Below are positions 28,457-37,843 of a stretch of 64,000 bases of DNA, piece after piece (the stretch's first letter is position 1; each line of letters starts with the position of its first letter). Both the position numbers and the translations under genes were made by a program. The DNA comes from Pseudidiomarina sp. (lineage in GTDB: Bacteria; Pseudomonadota; Gammaproteobacteria; Enterobacterales; Alteromonadaceae): assembly GCA_023260975.1 (NCBI GenBank), contig JALQTK010000003.1:4664-68663 (forward strand), read 5' to 3'. Under the pieces are notes generated by a model that was given only the letters and a program-made list of their open reading frames with translations, was not told where the DNA came from and made no database searches.

Positions 28457-30064
28457 TTACATGCGGAACACGCCAAAGCGTGTCTCGGCAATCGGTGCAT
28501 TGTTAGCGGCAGCGAGGCTTAAGCCCAGTACTGCGCGAGTTTGCATTGGGTCAATAATGCCGTCATCCCACAACCGTGCCGAGGCATAGTAGGGGTGACC
28601 TTGGCGCTCATACTGGTCAATAATGGGTTGCTTCAGCGCCTGTTCTTGCTCAGCACTCATAGTTTGCCCTTGGCGGGCGAGGTTATCTTTGCTGACCTGC
28701 GCCATCACGCCAGCAGCTTGCTCGCCGCCCATCACCGAGATGCGCGCATTAGGCCACATAAACATCAGTGTTGGATCGTATGCGCGGCCACACATGCCAT
28801 AGTTGCCAGCACCATAACTGCCGCCAATGACAACGGTAAATTTAGGCACTTGGGCACAGCTCACTGCGGTAACCATTTTGGCACCATGTTTGGCAATACC
28901 TTCGGCTTCGTATTTCTTGCCGACCATGAAGCCGGTGATGTTTTGCAAAAATACCAGTGGGATCTTACGTTGTGCACAGAGCTCAATAAAGTGTGCGCCT
29001 TTTTGTGCCGATTCCGAGAATAAAATACCGTTATTGGCAACAATCCCGACTGGATAACCATGAATACGGGCAAAGCCGGTGACTAAGGTTGTGCCATAGT
29101 TTTGTTTGAATTCATCGAGATCAGAATCATCAACAAGCCGCGCAATCACTTCACGGACATCATAAGGTTTGCGTAAATCGCTACCGACAATACCGTAGAG
29201 TTCGCTGGCTGAATAGCGCGGTGGTTTCACCTCGGTGGGTGTCAGCGGCAACGCCGGTTGATAGTTTAATCGCGCTACCGCACGACGCGCCAAGGCGAGG
29301 GCATGGTCATCATTGAGGGCGTAATGATCGGCAACCCCAGAAATCTTGGTATGCACGTCGGCACCACCGAGTTCCTCTGCCGATACTTCTTCACCGGTTG
29401 CCGCTTTGACCAACGGCGGACCGGCGAGGAAAATCGTGCCTTGTTGTTTCACAATAATACTCTCATCGGCCATCGCCGGCACATACGCGCCACCGGCGGT
29501 ACAGAGCCCCATCACCACAGCAATTTGGGCAATACCCTTGGCTGACATGGTGGCTTGATTGAAGAAAATTCGGCCAAAATGGTCGCGATCAGGGAATACT
29601 TCGTCTTGTTGTGGCAAGTTTGCACCGCCTGAGTCGACCAAGTAGATGCAGGGCAGGTGACAACGCTCGGCAATTTCTTGCGCGCGCAGATGCTTCTTCA
29701 CCGTCAGCGGGTAGTAGGTACCACCTTTGACGGTCGCATCATTGGCGACGATCATGCAGTGTACGCCTTCAACGCAGCCAATGCCTGCCACCACACCGGC
29801 AGCGGGTACGTAGTCCTGGTAGCATTCCCAGCCGGCAAACTGACCAATTTCTAAGAACGCTGAACCCGGGTCGAGCAGTTTTTCGATCCGTTGCCGCGCT
29901 AATAATTTACCGCGCGCTAGATGCCGTTCTTGGTACTTGGCACCACCACCTTGTTTAATTTGCGCAACCTTAGCGTAGAGATCATCAACCAGCGTTTGTA
30001 ATGCCTGTTGATTGGCTTCAAAGGTTGCATCCTTGACATTAATGGTGCTGGTAATTTGCGTCAT
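28457..30064 (-). CDS. mccB: Methylcrotonyl-CoA carboxylase beta subunit (carboxyltransferase)
   Basis: This subunit transfers the carboxyl group from biotin to methylcrotonyl-CoA. The 535 residues form the two-domain carboxyltransferase fold. The N-terminal acyl-CoA domain holds [13 protein letters not shown] and [14 protein letters not shown]. The C-terminal domain holds [34 protein letters not shown] and [14 protein letters not shown]. Length and motifs fit MCC beta better than propionyl-CoA carboxylase. Confidence 0.97.
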   Translation of the reverse strand: MTQITSTINVKDATFEANQQALQTLVDDLYAKVAQIKQGGGAKYQERHLARGKLLARQRIEKLLDPGSAFLEIGQFAGWECYQDYVPAAGVVAGIGCVEGVHCMIVANDATVKGGTYYPLTVKKHLRAQEIAERCHLPCIYLVDSGGANLPQQDEVFPDRDHFGRIFFNQATMSAKGIAQIAVVMGLCTAGGAYVPAMADESIIVKQQGTIFLAGPPLVKAATGEEVSAEELGGADVHTKISGVADHYALNDDHALALARRAVARLNYQPALPLTPTEVKPPRYSASELYGIVGSDLRKPYDVREVIARLVDDSDLDEFKQNYGTTLVTGFARIHGYPVGIVANNGILFSESAQKGAHFIELCAQRKIPLVFLQNITGFMVGKKYEAEGIAKHGAKMVTAVSCAQVPKFTVVIGGSYGAGNYGMCGRAYDPTLMFMWPNARISVMGGEQAAGVMAQVSKDNLARQGQTMSAEQEQALKQPIIDQYERQGHPYYASARLWDDGIIDPMQTRAVLGLSLAAANNAPIAETRFGVFRM

Positions 30065-30078
30065 GACCAGGCTCCTGC

Positions 30079-31248
30079 TTAGGCAGATTCTGTGAACAGT
30101 TCACGACCAATCAGCATGCGGCGAATTTCTGAGGTGCCGGCACCGATTTCGTATAATTTGGCATCGCGTAATAAGCGGCCAGTTGGGTATTCATTAATAT
30201 AGCCGTTGCCGCCCAATAGCTGTATGGCATCAAGGGCTAATTGGGTGGCTAATTCGGCAGCGTACAGAATCGCCCCAGCAGCATCCTTACGGGTGGTTTC
30301 GCCCCGATCACAGGACTGTGCCACGGCATACACGTAAGCACGCGCCGCATTGGTGCGGGTATACATATCGGCCAGTTTACCTTGCACTAATTGGAATTCA
30401 CCAATGGCTTTGCCGAATTGCTGACGGTCATGGGCGTAGGGTACGCAGATGTCTAAACAGGCTTGCATAATACCCAGTGGCCCAGCGGCTAATACCGCGC
30501 GCTCATAATCAAGCCCACTCATCAGCACTTCTACGCCGTTATCGAGTTCGCCGAGGATATTTTCAGCCGGCACTTGGCAATCACGGAACACCAGTTCACA
30601 GGTATTGGAACCACGCATGCCGAGTTTATCGAGCTTCTGTGCGGTGCTAAAGCCGACAAACTGTTTTTCGATAATAAACGCCGTGATACCACGGGAATTT
30701 TTCGCTGGACTGGTTTTAGCATAGACCACCAGCACATCGGCATCGGGACCATTGGTGATCCACATTTTGTTGCCATTTAGCACATACACGTCACCTTTTT
30801 TATCGGCGCGTAATTTCATACTAACTACGTCTGAACCGGCATTTGGTTCGCTCATCGCCAGTGCACCGACGTGTTCACCGGAACATAGTTTTGGCAAGTA
30901 TTTTTGTTTTTGCTGTTGATTACCGTTGCGGGCAATTTGGTTTACGCACAGATTTGAGTGCGCGCCGTAACTTAATCCGACTGAGGCCGACGCGCGGCTA
31001 ATTTCTTCCATAGCCACGACATGTTCAAGGTAGCCCAAACCCGAACCACCGTATTGCTCTGGCACCGTCATACCAAGCAGGCCGAGTGCGCCCATTTTAG
31101 CCCAAAGATCAGCTGGGAATTCATTACGATGATCGATTTCGGCAGCGCGCGGCGCGATTTCTTCGCGCGCGAATGTGTTCACGCTGGCACGGATCATATT
31201 GGCGGTTTCACCAAGACCAAAATTGAGCGAACTGAACTGCTGAATCAT
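30079..31248 (-). CDS. ivd: Isovaleryl-CoA dehydrogenase
   Basis: Ivd oxidises isovaleryl-CoA to 3-methylcrotonyl-CoA and reduces ETF. It is a 389-residue acyl-CoA dehydrogenase with FAD-binding [11 protein letters not shown] and [19 protein letters not shown]. The C-terminal active-site region reads A-G-T-S-E-I-R-R, lacking the usual Glu of E-G-T. A Glu in [10 protein letters not shown] takes the catalytic role, as known for isovaleryl-CoA dehydrogenases. It is the first catabolic gene of the unit and sits 2 bases after liuR. Confidence 0.97.
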   Translation of the reverse strand: MIQQFSSLNFGLGETANMIRASVNTFAREEIAPRAAEIDHRNEFPADLWAKMGALGLLGMTVPEQYGGSGLGYLEHVVAMEEISRASASVGLSYGAHSNLCVNQIARNGNQQQKQKYLPKLCSGEHVGALAMSEPNAGSDVVSMKLRADKKGDVYVLNGNKMWITNGPDADVLVVYAKTSPAKNSRGITAFIIEKQFVGFSTAQKLDKLGMRGSNTCELVFRDCQVPAENILGELDNGVEVLMSGLDYERAVLAAGPLGIMQACLDICVPYAHDRQQFGKAIGEFQLVQGKLADMYTRTNAARAYVYAVAQSCDRGETTRKDAAGAILYAAELATQLALDAIQLLGGNGYINEYPTGRLLRDAKLYEIGAGTSEIRRMLIGRELFTESA

Positions 31249-31250
31249 AC

Positions 31251-31706
31251 TTACTCCGGGGTCAACGATGGTTGCGTGCTGTTGCTGGGTGCTGGCTGCG
31301 CTGATTGGCCAGCTTCAATTTCCGCTAGTTCGTCGCGGCAACGCGCTTCTAGGTTATTCAATTCAACCAGCAATACCTTGATGTCTTCCAGCTGTTGTTG
31401 CAGCGAGAGCCGTTTTTCAGCGATCAATTCAAACACCGTATAGAGCTGGCGGGCACTGCTATTTTCCAGATCATAAAGATCAAATAAGCGTTTGGTCTCA
31501 GCCAATGAAAAGCCTAACCGTTTGCCACGCAAAATCAGCTTGAGGCGAACCCGATCTTTGTTGCTGTACAGTCGCGTTTGCCCCTGCCGAATTGGGGTTA
31601 ACAGGCCTTGGTCTTCATAGAAGCGAATACTGCGGGTGGTGATATCAAATTCCCGCGCCAAATCGCCGATAGTGTAGGTTGTTTGCTTGTTCATTTGTGC
31701 TTGCAT
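31251..31706 (-). CDS. liuR: MerR-family regulator of branched-chain catabolism (LiuR)
   Basis: This is a 151-residue MerR-type transcription factor. The N-terminal winged helix-turn-helix reads [26 protein letters not shown]. The dimerisation helix lies around residues 75-120, and a Pro/Ser/Gln-rich tail follows. There is no cysteine cluster of the metal-sensing type. Its place as first gene of the leucine operon, with a near-perfect palindrome 34 bases upstream, identifies it as the LiuR-type regulator known from Gammaproteobacteria. A start four codons later (M5) is possible. Confidence 0.92.
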   Translation of the reverse strand: MQAQMNKQTTYTIGDLAREFDITTRSIRFYEDQGLLTPIRQGQTRLYSNKDRVRLKLILRGKRLGFSLAETKRLFDLYDLENSSARQLYTVFELIAEKRLSLQQQLEDIKVLLVELNNLEARCRDELAEIEAGQSAQPAPSNSTQPSLTPE

Positions 31707-31739
31707 TGTTACTTGTGAGGGCGTTAAGCTTAATGCAAG

Positions 31740-31755
31740 TTGACGTTAACGTAAA
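31740..31755. promoter_or_regulatory. Probable LiuR operator in the divergent liuR/thiolase promoter
   Basis: The 16-base sequence TTGACGTTAACGTAAA is palindromic except for one pair of positions, with an ACGTTAACGT core. It lies 34 bases before liuR and 44 bases before the thiolase start, where one dimer could control both directions. Assignment to LiuR is inferred from position. The left half TTGACG could also double as a -35 box. Confidence 0.72.
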
Positions 31756-31763
31756 GGTTAGAG

Positions 31764-31783
31764 CTGTGACCTTAGTGTCACAG
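31764..31783 (+). promoter_or_regulatory. Second dyad in the thiolase leader
   Basis: A 7-bp perfect inverted repeat (CTGTGAC / GTCACAG) with a 6-base spacer ends 7 bases before the Shine-Dalgarno AGGAGG of the thiolase gene. It may be another operator or a mRNA hairpin close to the ribosome binding site. It is not a good CRP site because the TGTGA and TCACA halves are 8 bases apart and not 6. Confidence 0.5.
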
Positions 31784-31798
31784 TATTCAGGAGGCTCT

Positions 31799-32983
31799 GT
31801 GAGTTCATTTGATTCGATCGTAATTGTTGCAGCAAAACGTACTCCGATCGGCGCTTTTCAAGGGGCTTTAGCACCGTTAACCGCGCCGCAATTGGGTGCT
31901 GCCGTGATCAAGGCTGCGTTGGCGCAAAGCACGGTGGCTGTGGAGGCGGTATCTGAGGTCATTATGGGTAATGTGTTACCTGCTGGTTTGGGCCAAGCAC
32001 CCGCTCGTCAGGCTACTCTGCATGCTGGTTTAGCGCGCAGCGTCGGCGCGACGACGATTAATAAAGTCTGTGGTTCTGGTTTAAAAGCGGTGATGCTCGG
32101 TTACGATTTATTGCGTTCAGGTAGCGCCAATGTGGTTATTGCTGGCGGCATGGAAAGCATGTCTAACGCACCCTATTTATTGCCGCAGGCTCGATCAGGT
32201 ATGCGCATGGGTCATGGCAAAGTGCTCGATCATATGATGCTTGATGGTCTTGAAGATGCCTACGAAGGCAAAGCCATGGGGTGTTATGCGCAAGCAACCG
32301 CCGATGCCTATGAGTTAGGTCGTGAAGCCATGGATGCCTTTGCGCTGAGCTCACTAAACCGTGCTAAAGCAGCGATCGCAACGGGCGCCTTCGCGGCAGA
32401 AATTGAGCCGGTCACTATCACTACCCGCAAAGGCGATGTGGTAGTTAGCGATGACGAACAGCCGGCTAAAGCGATGCCAGAGAAAATTCCGAGTTTGCGC
32501 CCAGCATTTGCCAAAGATGGCAGCATTACGGCCGCTAATTCGAGTTCTATTTCTGATGGCGCCGCAGCGCTGATACTAATGCGTGAGAGTGAGGCGCGGG
32601 CGCAAGCATTAAAACCACTAGCACGGATTGTCGGCCATGCTAGTCATGCCCAAGCGCCGGCTGAATTTACCGTGGCACCGATTGGGGCAATGACGACACT
32701 GCTGGCGCAAATTGGTTGGCACAAAGATCAGGTTGATCTGTGGGAAATTAACGAAGCCTTTGCCATGGTGACTATGTTAGCCATGCAACAACTGCAGTTG
32801 GACCACCACAAGGTCAACGTGCATGGTGGTGCCTGTGCGTTAGGTCACCCAATTGGTGCCAGTGGCGCCCGCTTGCTGGTGACTTTGTTACATGCGTTGC
32901 AACAACAGGGTAAACAACGTGGTATTACCTCGTTGTGTATTGGTGGCGGTGAGGCGGTGGCAGTGGCGATCGAAGTGCTTTAA
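31799..32983 (+). CDS. Acetyl-CoA acetyltransferase (thiolase)
   Basis: This 394-residue thiolase would split acetoacetyl-CoA into two acetyl-CoA and finish leucine breakdown. The nucleophilic Cys is in N-K-V-C-G-S-G-L-K-A-V, the His in G-G-A-C-A-L-G-H-P-I-G-A-S-G-A-R, and the second Cys in C-I-G-G-G-E-A-V-A. AGGAGG lies 5 bases before the GTG start, which is chosen over an upstream in-frame ATG that would begin inside liuR. It is divergent from the liu operon and shares its regulatory region. It could equally act in isoleucine degradation on 2-methylacetoacetyl-CoA. Confidence 0.95.
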   Translation: MSSFDSIVIVAAKRTPIGAFQGALAPLTAPQLGAAVIKAALAQSTVAVEAVSEVIMGNVLPAGLGQAPARQATLHAGLARSVGATTINKVCGSGLKAVMLGYDLLRSGSANVVIAGGMESMSNAPYLLPQARSGMRMGHGKVLDHMMLDGLEDAYEGKAMGCYAQATADAYELGREAMDAFALSSLNRAKAAIATGAFAAEIEPVTITTRKGDVVVSDDEQPAKAMPEKIPSLRPAFAKDGSITAANSSSISDGAAALILMRESEARAQALKPLARIVGHASHAQAPAEFTVAPIGAMTTLLAQIGWHKDQVDLWEINEAFAMVTMLAMQQLQLDHHKVNVHGGACALGHPIGASGARLLVTLLHALQQQGKQRGITSLCIGGGEAVAVAIEVL

Positions 32984-33822
32984 CGGCGGCTGGCAACGGC
33001 GATTGAGAGCAACAAAATGCTGCTACCAATGGCCAGTCGCCACCAATCGACTTGTTGCCCCCAAAAGCTGAAATTAATCAGCAAGCCAGCCGGTATTAAC
33101 ATGTTGTTCATGCTGGCTAGTTGGGCGGTGTTCACGCGTTTACTGGCAAGGTTCCAGAGCAGATAGCCAAGCCCTGATGCGCCGACCCCAAGCCAGAGCA
33201 AAATCAGCCAATGAAGGTTGCTGGTAGGCATTTTATTGAAGTCAGCAAAGGCCAACATGGCAACCGCACTGACGACGCTAGCACCGGCAAAAAATAGCGC
33301 AAAAATATGCAGTTGCTGGCGCTCATCACCCAGCGGCAAGCGTTTATAAAATACTTGGCCGGCAGCAAAACATAGGTTGGCTGCTTGGATGAGCAAAAAG
33401 CCAAACCAAAATTGCTCACTGAGCTGGTCATAGCGAATAACCGCCGCGCCGGCTACCGCTAGCACTGCAGCCAACCACCAGCGCCAGGGTAAGCGGCGGC
33501 GACCGTTAAGAAGCTCAGCGACCACAGTCACATAGAGTGGAGTAAAGATAGTGAAAAGCAATACTTCAGCTACGCTCAAGTATAAGAATGCATGGTAGAG
33601 AAATAGATACATCACGCCAATTTGCAAGGCGCCAATGGCGGCGAGTTGCAGCTGCTGACGGCGACTGAACTGGCGCGGGCGAAAAAACGGTAGCAGTACC
33701 AGCAGTGCCAACAGCATGCGAATAAAAACTGCGATATAGCCGTCGACGCGGCCGGCCAGAAATTCGCCTATTAATGAAAAGCTGGCCGCCCAGAGTGCGG
33801 TAACGAACCAAAGTAATGCCAT
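32980..33822 (-). CDS. EamA/DMT family transporter
   Basis: This is a 280-residue inner-membrane protein with about ten hydrophobic segments in two EamA repeats (residues 3-130 and 140-278). Visible marks include F-I-R-M-L-L-A-L-L-V-L-L-P in the first repeat and W-N-L-A-S-K-R-V-N-T-A-Q-L-A-S-M-N-N-M-L-I-P in the second. The family exports amino acids or other metabolites and the substrate cannot be read from sequence. It overlaps the thiolase gene tail-to-tail by 4 bases and lies between the leucine and valine catabolic clusters. Confidence 0.85.
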   Translation of the reverse strand: MALLWFVTALWAASFSLIGEFLAGRVDGYIAVFIRMLLALLVLLPFFRPRQFSRRQQLQLAAIGALQIGVMYLFLYHAFLYLSVAEVLLFTIFTPLYVTVVAELLNGRRRLPWRWWLAAVLAVAGAAVIRYDQLSEQFWFGFLLIQAANLCFAAGQVFYKRLPLGDERQQLHIFALFFAGASVVSAVAMLAFADFNKMPTSNLHWLILLWLGVGASGLGYLLWNLASKRVNTAQLASMNNMLIPAGLLINFSFWGQQVDWWRLAIGSSILLLSIAVASRR

Positions 33823-33994
33823 GGTGTGGTCCTAGAGGTCGGCGGCGCCTGTATTTAGCGCAATGAGGTCTATTATAGAGGTAAAATCGTCCATGTTAAA
33901 AGCGCCCAATCCATGCTCTAATGTGGCAATTTTTTTAGCGCGTTGGCAATCGCAACGGTGCGTTTAGCGACTATATTAAATCAATGAGGTGGTT

Positions 33995-35491
33995 ATGAAG
34001 AAGGTTCCATTATTTATTGGCGGCGAGTGGGTGCAGTCGCAAACCGACCGTTGGATTGACGTGACCAATCCGGCTACCAACGAAGTGATTGCCCAAGCAC
34101 CGGTGGCCACCCAAGCCGAAATGCAAGCTGCTGTAGAGAGCGCCAAGAAAGCTTTTTTAAGCTGGAAAGAAGTGGCGGTGCCAGAGCGGGCGCGGGTGAT
34201 GATGCGCTATCAAGCGCTATTAAAAGAACATCACGACGAAATTGCCGAGATCCTCGCAAGCGAAACCGGTAAGACCTTTGAAGATGCCAAAGGCGATGTA
34301 TGGCGCGGTATTGAAGTGGTTGAACATGCTGCTAACGTACCATCGTTATTAATGGGCGAAACGGTTGAAAACGTCGCCCGTGGTATTGATAGCTACAGTT
34401 ACATTCAGCCGCTGGGGGTGTGTGCGGGAATTACTCCGTTTAACTTTCCGGCGATGATTCCGTTATGGATGTTCCCACTCGCTATCGCCTGTGGTAACAC
34501 CTTTATTTTAAAGCCGTCTGAGCAAGATCCATTAACTCCAACGCGATTAGTCGAATTGTTTGAACAAGCTGGCGCGCCAAAAGGTGTGTTGCAGGTGATT
34601 CACGGTGGTAAAGACCAAGTCGACTTCATTCTTGATAATCCAGACATTAAAGCGATTTCGTTTGTCGGTTCAGTGGCGGTGGGTCAATACATTTATCGCC
34701 GTGGCACTGAGAACATGAAGCGTGTGCAAGCGTTTGCCGGTGCTAAAAACCATTGTGTGATCATGCCTGATGCCAACAAAAGTCAAGTCATCAGTAATAT
34801 GGTCGGCGCTTCAGTTGGTGCTGCTGGTCAGCGTTGTATGGCTATTTCAGTTGCCGTCTTTGTCGGTCAATCGAAACAGTGGATCGCGGAAATTGCCGAA
34901 GCCTTAGCCAAAGTGAAGCCCGGTGTATGGAACGACAAAGACGCCGCTTATGGTCCGGTGATCAGCCCACAGGCGAAGCAACGTATTGAGAACTTCATTA
35001 CCCAAGGCGTTAACGAAGGCGCCAAGCTGTTGGTTGATGGCCGAAATTGTCAGGTTGACGGTTATCCGAATGGTAACTGGGTCGGCCCAACCATGTTCAG
35101 CGGCGTTACCACCGACATGGAAATCTACAAAAACGAGATCTTTGGTCCGGTATTATGCGCAACCGAAGTTGAGACACTCGACGATGCGCTGAAACTCGTC
35201 AATGCCAACCCGTACGGCAACGGCACCTCAATCTTTACGGCCAGCGGCGCCGCCGCGCGCAAATACCAGCATGAAGTAGAAGTCGGCCAAGTTGGTATCA
35301 ATATTCCTATTCCGGTACCCCTACCATTTTTCTCATTTACCGGTTGGAAAGGCTCATTTATGGGCGATTTACATGCCTACGGTAAGCAAGCGGTGCGTTT
35401 TTATAGTGAGACTAAAACCGTCACAGCGCGTTGGTTTGAGAGCGATATTGCCGATGCGAACGGTCCCAACATGACTATTCACTTAAAATAA
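33995..35491 (+). CDS. mmsA: CoA-acylating methylmalonate-semialdehyde dehydrogenase
   Basis: MmsA converts methylmalonate semialdehyde to propionyl-CoA with NAD+ and CoA, ending the valine pathway. The 498 residues have the aldehyde dehydrogenase fold with the catalytic Cys in [10 protein letters not shown]. The family-specific [13 protein letters not shown] segment and [17 protein letters not shown] are also present. The ATG preceded by TGAGGT is chosen over a GTG two codons upstream. It is first in a plus-strand valine operon. Confidence 0.97.
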   Translation: MKKVPLFIGGEWVQSQTDRWIDVTNPATNEVIAQAPVATQAEMQAAVESAKKAFLSWKEVAVPERARVMMRYQALLKEHHDEIAEILASETGKTFEDAKGDVWRGIEVVEHAANVPSLLMGETVENVARGIDSYSYIQPLGVCAGITPFNFPAMIPLWMFPLAIACGNTFILKPSEQDPLTPTRLVELFEQAGAPKGVLQVIHGGKDQVDFILDNPDIKAISFVGSVAVGQYIYRRGTENMKRVQAFAGAKNHCVIMPDANKSQVISNMVGASVGAAGQRCMAISVAVFVGQSKQWIAEIAEALAKVKPGVWNDKDAAYGPVISPQAKQRIENFITQGVNEGAKLLVDGRNCQVDGYPNGNWVGPTMFSGVTTDMEIYKNEIFGPVLCATEVETLDDALKLVNANPYGNGTSIFTASGAAARKYQHEVEVGQVGINIPIPVPLPFFSFTGWKGSFMGDLHAYGKQAVRFYSETKTVTARWFESDIADANGPNMTIHLK

Positions 35492-35516
35492 TTACAGAGT
35501 TACAGGGTAAGCTGCC

Positions 35517-36674
35517 ATGAACTTTAATTTAACCGATGACCAACAGGCCTTTGTCGATACCGCCAAAGCCTTTGCTGACAAAGAGCTCGCGCCGTTCGCT
35601 GCAGAGTGGGATGAAACCGCACATTTTCCGATTGAGGTGTTTCGTAAGGCCGGTGAATTGGGCTTTATGGGTATGTACACTCCAGAACACGCGGGTGGCT
35701 TCGGCATGAGTCGGCTCGATGCGGCATTGATCTTTGAACAACTGGCCATGGGCTGTACTGCGACCACCGCGATGATGACCATTCATAATATGGTCAGTTG
35801 GATGATTGGCGCGTTTGCCACTCCGCAGGTAGCCGAGCAGTGGGTGCCGGACTTAGTCATGGGTAGCAAGTTAGGGTCGTACTGTTTGACCGAACCAGGT
35901 GCTGGATCAGATGCCGCTAGTTTGCGTACCAGTGCCCGTCGTGATGGCGACGAGTATGTGCTTAATGGCGCAAAAATGTTTATTTCAGGTGCCGGCAGCA
36001 CCGACGTATTGGTGGTCATGGCACGCACCGGTGGCCCGGGTCCGCGCGGTATTTCGGCGTTTGTCGTACCGGCTGATGCGAACGGCATTCATTATGGTAA
36101 AAAAGAAGCCAAGATGGGCTGGAATGCCCAACCAACTCGATTAGTGACCTTTGAAGATGTGCGTATTCCAGCGGCTAATCTGCTCGGCGACGAGGGTGAA
36201 GGCTTTAAGTTTGCGATGATGGGTCTTGATGGCGGCCGCATCAATATCGCTGTCTGTTCGGTCGGTACCGCGCAAGCAGCGTTGAATACCGCACGTAACT
36301 ACATGCGTGAGCGGCAGCAATTTGGCAAACCATTGGCGCAATTCCAAGCGCTCGAATTTAAACTCGCTGATATGGCCACAGAACTGGTTGCAGCACGACA
36401 AATGGTGCGTTTAGCGGCGTTTAAAGTGGACCATGATGATGCCGATAAAACCACCTATTGTGCCATGGCCAAGCGCTTTGCCACCGATGTTGGTTTTACG
36501 GTGTGTAACGAAGCGCTGCAGATTCACGGTGGCTACGGTTACATTAAGGAGTATCCATTGGAGCGCCATGTGCGTGATGTGCGGGTGCACCAAATTCTGG
36601 AAGGTACCAATGAGATCATGCGGGTTATTATTGGTCGCCGTTTATTGGCCGATATGGATCGTGAGATCCTCTAA
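35517..36674 (+). CDS. Acyl-CoA dehydrogenase, probably isobutyryl-CoA dehydrogenase
   Basis: This 385-residue FAD enzyme would oxidise isobutyryl-CoA to methacrylyl-CoA in valine degradation. It shows S-Y-C-L-T-E-P-G-A-G-S-D-A, KMFISGAGSTDVLVVMAR, and a C-terminal L-E-G-T-N-E-I-M-R with the usual catalytic Glu. This differs from the Ivd protein in the same window. The substrate is inferred from its position between mmsA and the HIBCH gene; 2-methylbutyryl-CoA is the alternative. Confidence 0.93.
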   Translation: MNFNLTDDQQAFVDTAKAFADKELAPFAAEWDETAHFPIEVFRKAGELGFMGMYTPEHAGGFGMSRLDAALIFEQLAMGCTATTAMMTIHNMVSWMIGAFATPQVAEQWVPDLVMGSKLGSYCLTEPGAGSDAASLRTSARRDGDEYVLNGAKMFISGAGSTDVLVVMARTGGPGPRGISAFVVPADANGIHYGKKEAKMGWNAQPTRLVTFEDVRIPAANLLGDEGEGFKFAMMGLDGGRINIAVCSVGTAQAALNTARNYMRERQQFGKPLAQFQALEFKLADMATELVAARQMVRLAAFKVDHDDADKTTYCAMAKRFATDVGFTVCNEALQIHGGYGYIKEYPLERHVRDVRVHQILEGTNEIMRVIIGRRLLADMDREIL

Positions 36675-36696
36675 GCAACAGCACAGGAGTTAAGCT

Positions 36697-37815
36697 ATGA
36701 CCAGCGTGGTGGAGTTTGACCAGTTAAGCACAGCCGCAGGGCAGCGCATAGGTATCGCGCGACTCAATTCGGAAAAGTCGCTGAATGCCCTCAGTTTGGA
36801 CATGATCCAACTACTGCAACCGCAATTGGACGCCTGGGCTCGCGATGATCAGGTGGTATGTGTGTGGCTCGAGGGTGCTGGTGAAAAAGCCTTTTGTGCG
36901 GGTGGTGATATTGTTGCCATGTATAACGCCATGGCTGCTCGGCCCGGTACCTTGGTTGACGAAGTAGCTGATTTTTTTAGCCAAGAATATCGCCTTGATT
37001 ACACTATACATTGCTATCCCAAGCCGGTTGTGGTGTGGGGCCATGGAATTGTCATGGGGGGCGGCATGGGCCTGATGAATGGCGGCAGTCACCGCATTGT
37101 CACCGAGCGTACTTTGATGGCGATGCCGGAAGTGACTATTGGCTTGTATCCCGATGTTGGCGCAACTCATTTTTTGAGCAAGATGCCAAGCGGCTGTGGT
37201 TTATACTTAGGTCTAACGGGTGCGCACATGAATGCGAGTGACGCCTTATTCTTGGGCTTGGCGGACCATTTTGCCAGCAGCGAACGTAAAGCAGAAATAC
37301 TAGCCGGCTTGCAACAATTGGCCTGGCAGGATAATGCCAATGCCAACCGTGAGCGGGTCAGTGAGTATTTGGCAAACATCAGTCAGGCGGATCAATCACT
37401 GCAACCAGTCAGCCCAGTGCAACAGCATTTGGAGCATATTCAGCAGTTAACTGCGGGCCATTCGCTGGTGGACGTGGTGGAACGTATTAGCAGCGATAGT
37501 AGCGATGACAAATGGCTTCAGCGCGCGGCGCAAACGCTACGCAATGGCTGCCCAATGACCGCACATATTGTTTGGAATCAGCTGCAACATGGCGGTGATT
37601 TAAGCCTTGCCGATTGTTTCCGTTTAGAGCTGACGCTGTCGGTGGCCTGTGCCACCCGTGGTGATTTCGTGGAAGGTATTCGGGCGCTGCTGATTGATAA
37701 AGATAAACAACCCGGCTGGCAACATGCAACGGTCGCAGAGGTTGACGAGGAAGAAGTGGATGGCTTCTTCAACTCACCGTGGCCGGTTGGCCAACACCCA
37801 TTGCGCGATTTATAA
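36697..37815 (+). CDS. 3-Hydroxyisobutyryl-CoA hydrolase (enoyl-CoA hydratase/isomerase family)
   Basis: This 372-residue crotonase-fold enzyme is about 100 residues longer than a hydratase, as is typical for HIBCH, and would release 3-hydroxyisobutyrate from its CoA ester. It has E-K-A-F-C-A-G-G-D-I-V-A-M-Y-N, VVWGHGIVMGGGMGLMNG, and the HIBCH-type A-M-P-E-V-T-I-G-L-Y-P-D-V-G-A-T-H-F-L. The C-terminal part ends S-P-W-P-V-G-Q-H-P-L. It follows the acyl-CoA dehydrogenase gene by 22 bases. Confidence 0.93.
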   Translation: MTSVVEFDQLSTAAGQRIGIARLNSEKSLNALSLDMIQLLQPQLDAWARDDQVVCVWLEGAGEKAFCAGGDIVAMYNAMAARPGTLVDEVADFFSQEYRLDYTIHCYPKPVVVWGHGIVMGGGMGLMNGGSHRIVTERTLMAMPEVTIGLYPDVGATHFLSKMPSGCGLYLGLTGAHMNASDALFLGLADHFASSERKAEILAGLQQLAWQDNANANRERVSEYLANISQADQSLQPVSPVQQHLEHIQQLTAGHSLVDVVERISSDSSDDKWLQRAAQTLRNGCPMTAHIVWNQLQHGGDLSLADCFRLELTLSVACATRGDFVEGIRALLIDKDKQPGWQHATVAEVDEEEVDGFFNSPWPVGQHPLRDL

Positions 37816-37843
37816 CTGACCTCAAGGTGAACTGGAGAGTGTC

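Noticed and set aside
28541..29023. 160-codon plus-strand ORF inside mccB
   Set aside because: Long but antisense to a conserved carboxyltransferase domain, with no ribosome binding site and no recognisable motif.
31765..31782. CRP-like site TGTGA...TCACA
   Set aside because: The half-sites are 8 bases apart, not the 6 needed for CRP, so it is kept only as an unexplained dyad.
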